A DNA stretch of 64,000 nucleotides from Bacillus sp. OV166. GTDB taxonomy: Bacteria > Bacillota > Bacilli > Bacillales > Cytobacillaceae. The stretch is from assembly GCF_900177675.1 (NCBI RefSeq), contig NZ_FXWM01000001.1, positions 3,295,001-3,359,000 of the forward strand. Reading direction: 5' to 3'. Shown here piece by piece: positions 61,984-64,000 of this stretch (within the stretch, counting starts at the first letter, position 1; each line of letters starts with the position of its first letter). The position numbers and the translations under genes were made by a program. Under the pieces are notes generated by a model. The model searched no databases and was not told the DNA's origin. It was given only the letters and a program-made list of their open reading frames with translations.

Positions 61984-63499
61984 ATGAGTTTATTAAACTA
62001 CTTTCCATTATCAGACCCGCAGCAGGATAATGATGTTCTTGGGTTTGAAGCACAAGCCAAACATATTGCAGGATTTATAAATAATCATACTCCATTATAT
62101 CCATTTGCTATAGCTATAAATGGACCATGGGGTTCAGGGAAATCTACTATGGCAAATTTTATAATGAAGAATCTAGATATGTCTTGTGAAGCTATACCAT
62201 TTAATCCTTGGTTAGTTTCTGATAAAGAAACACTTATTTCAAATCTATTTGAAGAAATATTCATAAGGCTAAGGAGGAAAGATGAAAATACTGATGGAAC
62301 AAGCCAGAAACTAAGTCATCAGTTTTTGGCTTATTCTAAGAAGGTGTTACCTACAACTGTGAAAGCATTAACTTATGCAACTTCACTTTATCTTGGGATT
62401 GAAGAAAGAAGTGCCAATTTTATATCCGGGGTTATGGGAGATTTCTCTAAAGAGATAAAAGAAGAGTATGAAAATATGCCTCTCAGCGAAATAAAACAAA
62501 ACCTAGAAGCGGAAATGAAAAAAGAGTATGTTGATAGAAACAAAAAAATAGTAGTGTTTATTGATGAAATTGATAGACTTTTACATGATGAAATTGTAAC
62601 AGTTTTAAAAATGATAAGGTCTACTCTTAATTTACCAGGGTTATTCTTTGTTATTTCAATGGATTATAATGCTGTTATAGAGGCATTGAAAGAGTCTGGT
62701 ATCAAGGAGCCGAACTATTACTTAGAGAAGATATTTCAATTCAACTATAATATAAATACGAAAAATCAAATTAGAACATTAGTGCAAAAAATCATGTATC
62801 CAATATTTGAATCACGTAGTGAAGAAGCTTATAAAGATTTGAAAGTAGCTATAGAAGCTTATCTTTTAAGGAAATGATTATCATTTGATAAGTATTGATA
62901 ATTTCGAGAAATTCACAAATGATTTTGGATTAAGTACAGCAGATTATATGTTATACCAGCTAAATGAATATGAACAAGGAAATGCGGCTGAGAGCCATAG
63001 TAAAATATGTAATATTATTATCGAAGAATTAAATATTGAAGTTCCTAGAAACTTCATTAATTTGACCAATTATATTTTAGAGTTTTGGCCAAAGTTTTAT
63101 ATGGAACTTTTTAAAGATGTGCAAAAATGTAACTTTAATATTAAACCAGCATTTCTACTCTTTCTACTAAAGTACAAATACCCACAATATTGCGAAACAA
63201 CTCATATTTTTGAGAATAAAGGGGATTACCTACCTAACATTGTTCAAGAAATTAGAGAACATATAAAATATTATGTACCAAAATTTGTGAATTATAATAT
63301 ATCTCCAAGGGAGGAGAAAAGGGATGATAGTTTCCTAAGACTAGCTGTAGGCTTGTTAAATAAATCCCCAGACCAGATAGAGGAACTTGGTTTATTAGCT
63401 GAAAGAAAGAGAGGAATGTTAGAGGAGCAATCTAAAGTAATGAAAGAAATTTTAGAAACAATTTCCAAATCGAGAAACAAGGAAGAAGAAGCATTGTAA
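61984..63499 (+). pseudogene. KAP-family P-loop NTPase, interrupted by one frameshift
   Basis: ATG 61984 with AGGAGG begins a KAP NTPase: FAIAINGPWGSGKSTMANFI (Walker A), IPFNPWLVSDKETLISNLFE, KIVVFIDEIDRLLHDEIVTV (Walker B), LFFVISMDYNAVIEALKESG. It stops at 62877 after EAYLLRK. In the next frame GNDYHLISIDNFEKFTNDFG continues to 63499, 204 residues more. One extra A in AGGAAATGA near 62870 explains it. KAP ATPases are often membrane or defence associated. As read, two fragments could be made (second from TTG 62885). Confidence 0.75.
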
Positions 63500-63532
63500 A
63501 CGTTTGATGTTGCTTTTTTATTTTCAATTTAT

Positions 63533-63564
63533 ACCTCTAATAAAATTTTGATTTTATTAGAGGT
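63533..63564. terminator. Perfect hairpin after the KAP gene
   Basis: ACCTCTAATAAAAT / ATTTTATTAGAGGT with a three- to four-base loop. Confidence 0.85.
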
Positions 63565-63577
63565 CACCCCAATGGCA

Positions 63578-63624
63578 TAACCAGAAAACAAGTGACAAAT
63601 AATAATCACTTGTTTTCTGGTTAT
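63578..63624. terminator. Second hairpin between convergent genes
   Basis: A 19-bp perfect stem (ATAACCAGAAAACAAGTGA and its inverse) around CAAATAATAA. T/A-rich flanks on both sides fit a bidirectional terminator. Confidence 0.85.
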
Positions 63625-63640
63625 ATAAGCACTATAATAG

Positions 63641-64000
63641 CTAACTTGTTCTTATTTGTTTGAGAACGTCTGCAATTTCATCATAGTCACTTATCCATAT
63701 AATTTTTATGCCAAATGATGCTGCATCTAACTCTTCGAATTCTTCCATCTTTTTCAAAAGGTGTTTAGCAGTCTCATCAAGTTCCAAATTTGCTTTATTC
63801 TTTTCATCCAGTAGTGGGGCATTTTGACTTAGAAGTTCTTCTAAGTTCCTTTCTACATCTTTGAATTTATACCTCTTCTTGAATAAATAATGATATTTTG
63901 GATTATCCCCTTTTTGTAACATTGCAATATCAAGTAACCTTCTAATGTTTGGGTCAGTAAGAGATATACCTATAAATATACAAACATTATCTTTAAATTT
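63641..64000 (-). CDS. C-terminal part of a SIR2-like protein (runs off the window)
   Basis: The minus-strand frame is open from the window edge to the stop at 63641. It includes VCIFIGISLTDPNIRRLLDI, which is the SIR2_2 family phrase (FxGxSLxDPNxRRLL), then a helical C-terminus KDVERNLEELLSQNAPLLDE. The NAD-binding front half lies outside. SIR2 domains in accessory islands usually deplete NAD as abortive defence. It converges on the KAP gene and could be its partner or a separate unit. Confidence 0.75.
   Translation of the reverse strand, partial: KFKDNVCIFIGISLTDPNIRRLLDIAMLQKGDNPKYHYLFKKRYKFKDVERNLEELLSQNAPLLDEKNKANLELDETAKHLLKKMEEFEELDAASFGIKIIWISDYDEIADVLKQIRTS

Overview
The window looks like a chromosomal piece of an aerobic, spore-forming Bacillaceae (Bacillus/Neobacillus/Priestia-like). 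The reasons are the anaerobic-type cbi operon in the order known from Bacillus megaterium, Bacillus-style ribosome binding sites with frequent TTG/GTG starts, an SR1/SR1P-like RNA, Zur boxes of the Bacillus type, a KinB-like sporulation kinase and a GC-rich Bacillaceae repeat. Genus is inference; no rRNA is present. All family names come from reading motifs by eye, without any database search.

Layout. 1-8.8 kb: a tightly overlapping cobalamin operon (end of a probable cbiD, cbiET, cbiL, cbiF, cbiG, cbiA, cobQ, a 31-codon coupled ORF, cobA, cbiY-like nitroreductase, btuR), then a broken cobD start, a PduX-like threonine kinase and a Ni/Co transporter to 10.9 kb. 11-13.4 kb: relics, small proteins, a tRNA 3' fragment with an 8-nt acceptor strand (selC-like), and two secreted proteins. 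13.6-16.9 kb: promoter, attenuator, hutH broken by one in-frame stop, and a LysP-type amino acid permease. 17-25 kb: a repeat-rich stretch with a MITE-like element, a 0.74-kb segment present twice, an IS200/IS605 element (tnpA, frameshifted tnpB) that borders a decapitated M20 amidohydrolase, a secreted-type PHB-depolymerase-like esterase, and DinB. 26.2-26.5 kb: SR1-like dual-function RNA with two CcpN-type operators. 26.7-30.6 kb: TPP riboswitch and thiY / thiamine-binding protein / thiX / thiZ / tatD operon. 31-36.9 kb: a zinc-starvation (Zur) cluster with four Zur boxes, a YcgR-like permease, truncated YcgQ, two CobW/COG0523 GTPases, a frameshifted zinc-free L33 gene and a frameshifted dcd. 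37.5-38.8 kb: KinB-like kinase, followed by gene relics.

From 40 kb to the end the window is accessory DNA. It begins with phage-type replication genes (DnaD-like, truncated DnaB) whose 3' part is also present as a decayed copy at 30.6-31.3 kb. It then holds an EVE-HNH nuclease, several unknown small genes, a DUF6884 pseudogene coupled to a tandem GIY-YIG protein, a HerA-like ATPase and a lipoprotein, up to a 3' fragment of tRNA-Arg(CCG) at 52.0 kb. Directly after that fragment come a tyrosine integrase, a fusion of a GIY-YIG domain with an MrpR-like (inactive recombinase fold) regulator, a set of iteron-like repeats and a Rep-like initiator. These look like the core of an integrative, possibly replicating element. 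Its cargo is a DUF4062 protein, an HNH gene with a homing-type endonuclease and a duplicated 3' relic, a frameshifted KAP ATPase and a SIR2-like protein running off the window.

How it fits together: the left half is core metabolism (B12, histidine/amino acid uptake, thiamine precursor uptake, zinc economy) with unusual gene decay. The right half is a stacked mobile/defence island. The most unusual objects are the GIY-YIG::MrpR fusion next to integrase, iterons and Rep, and the DUF6884 plus double GIY-YIG pair.
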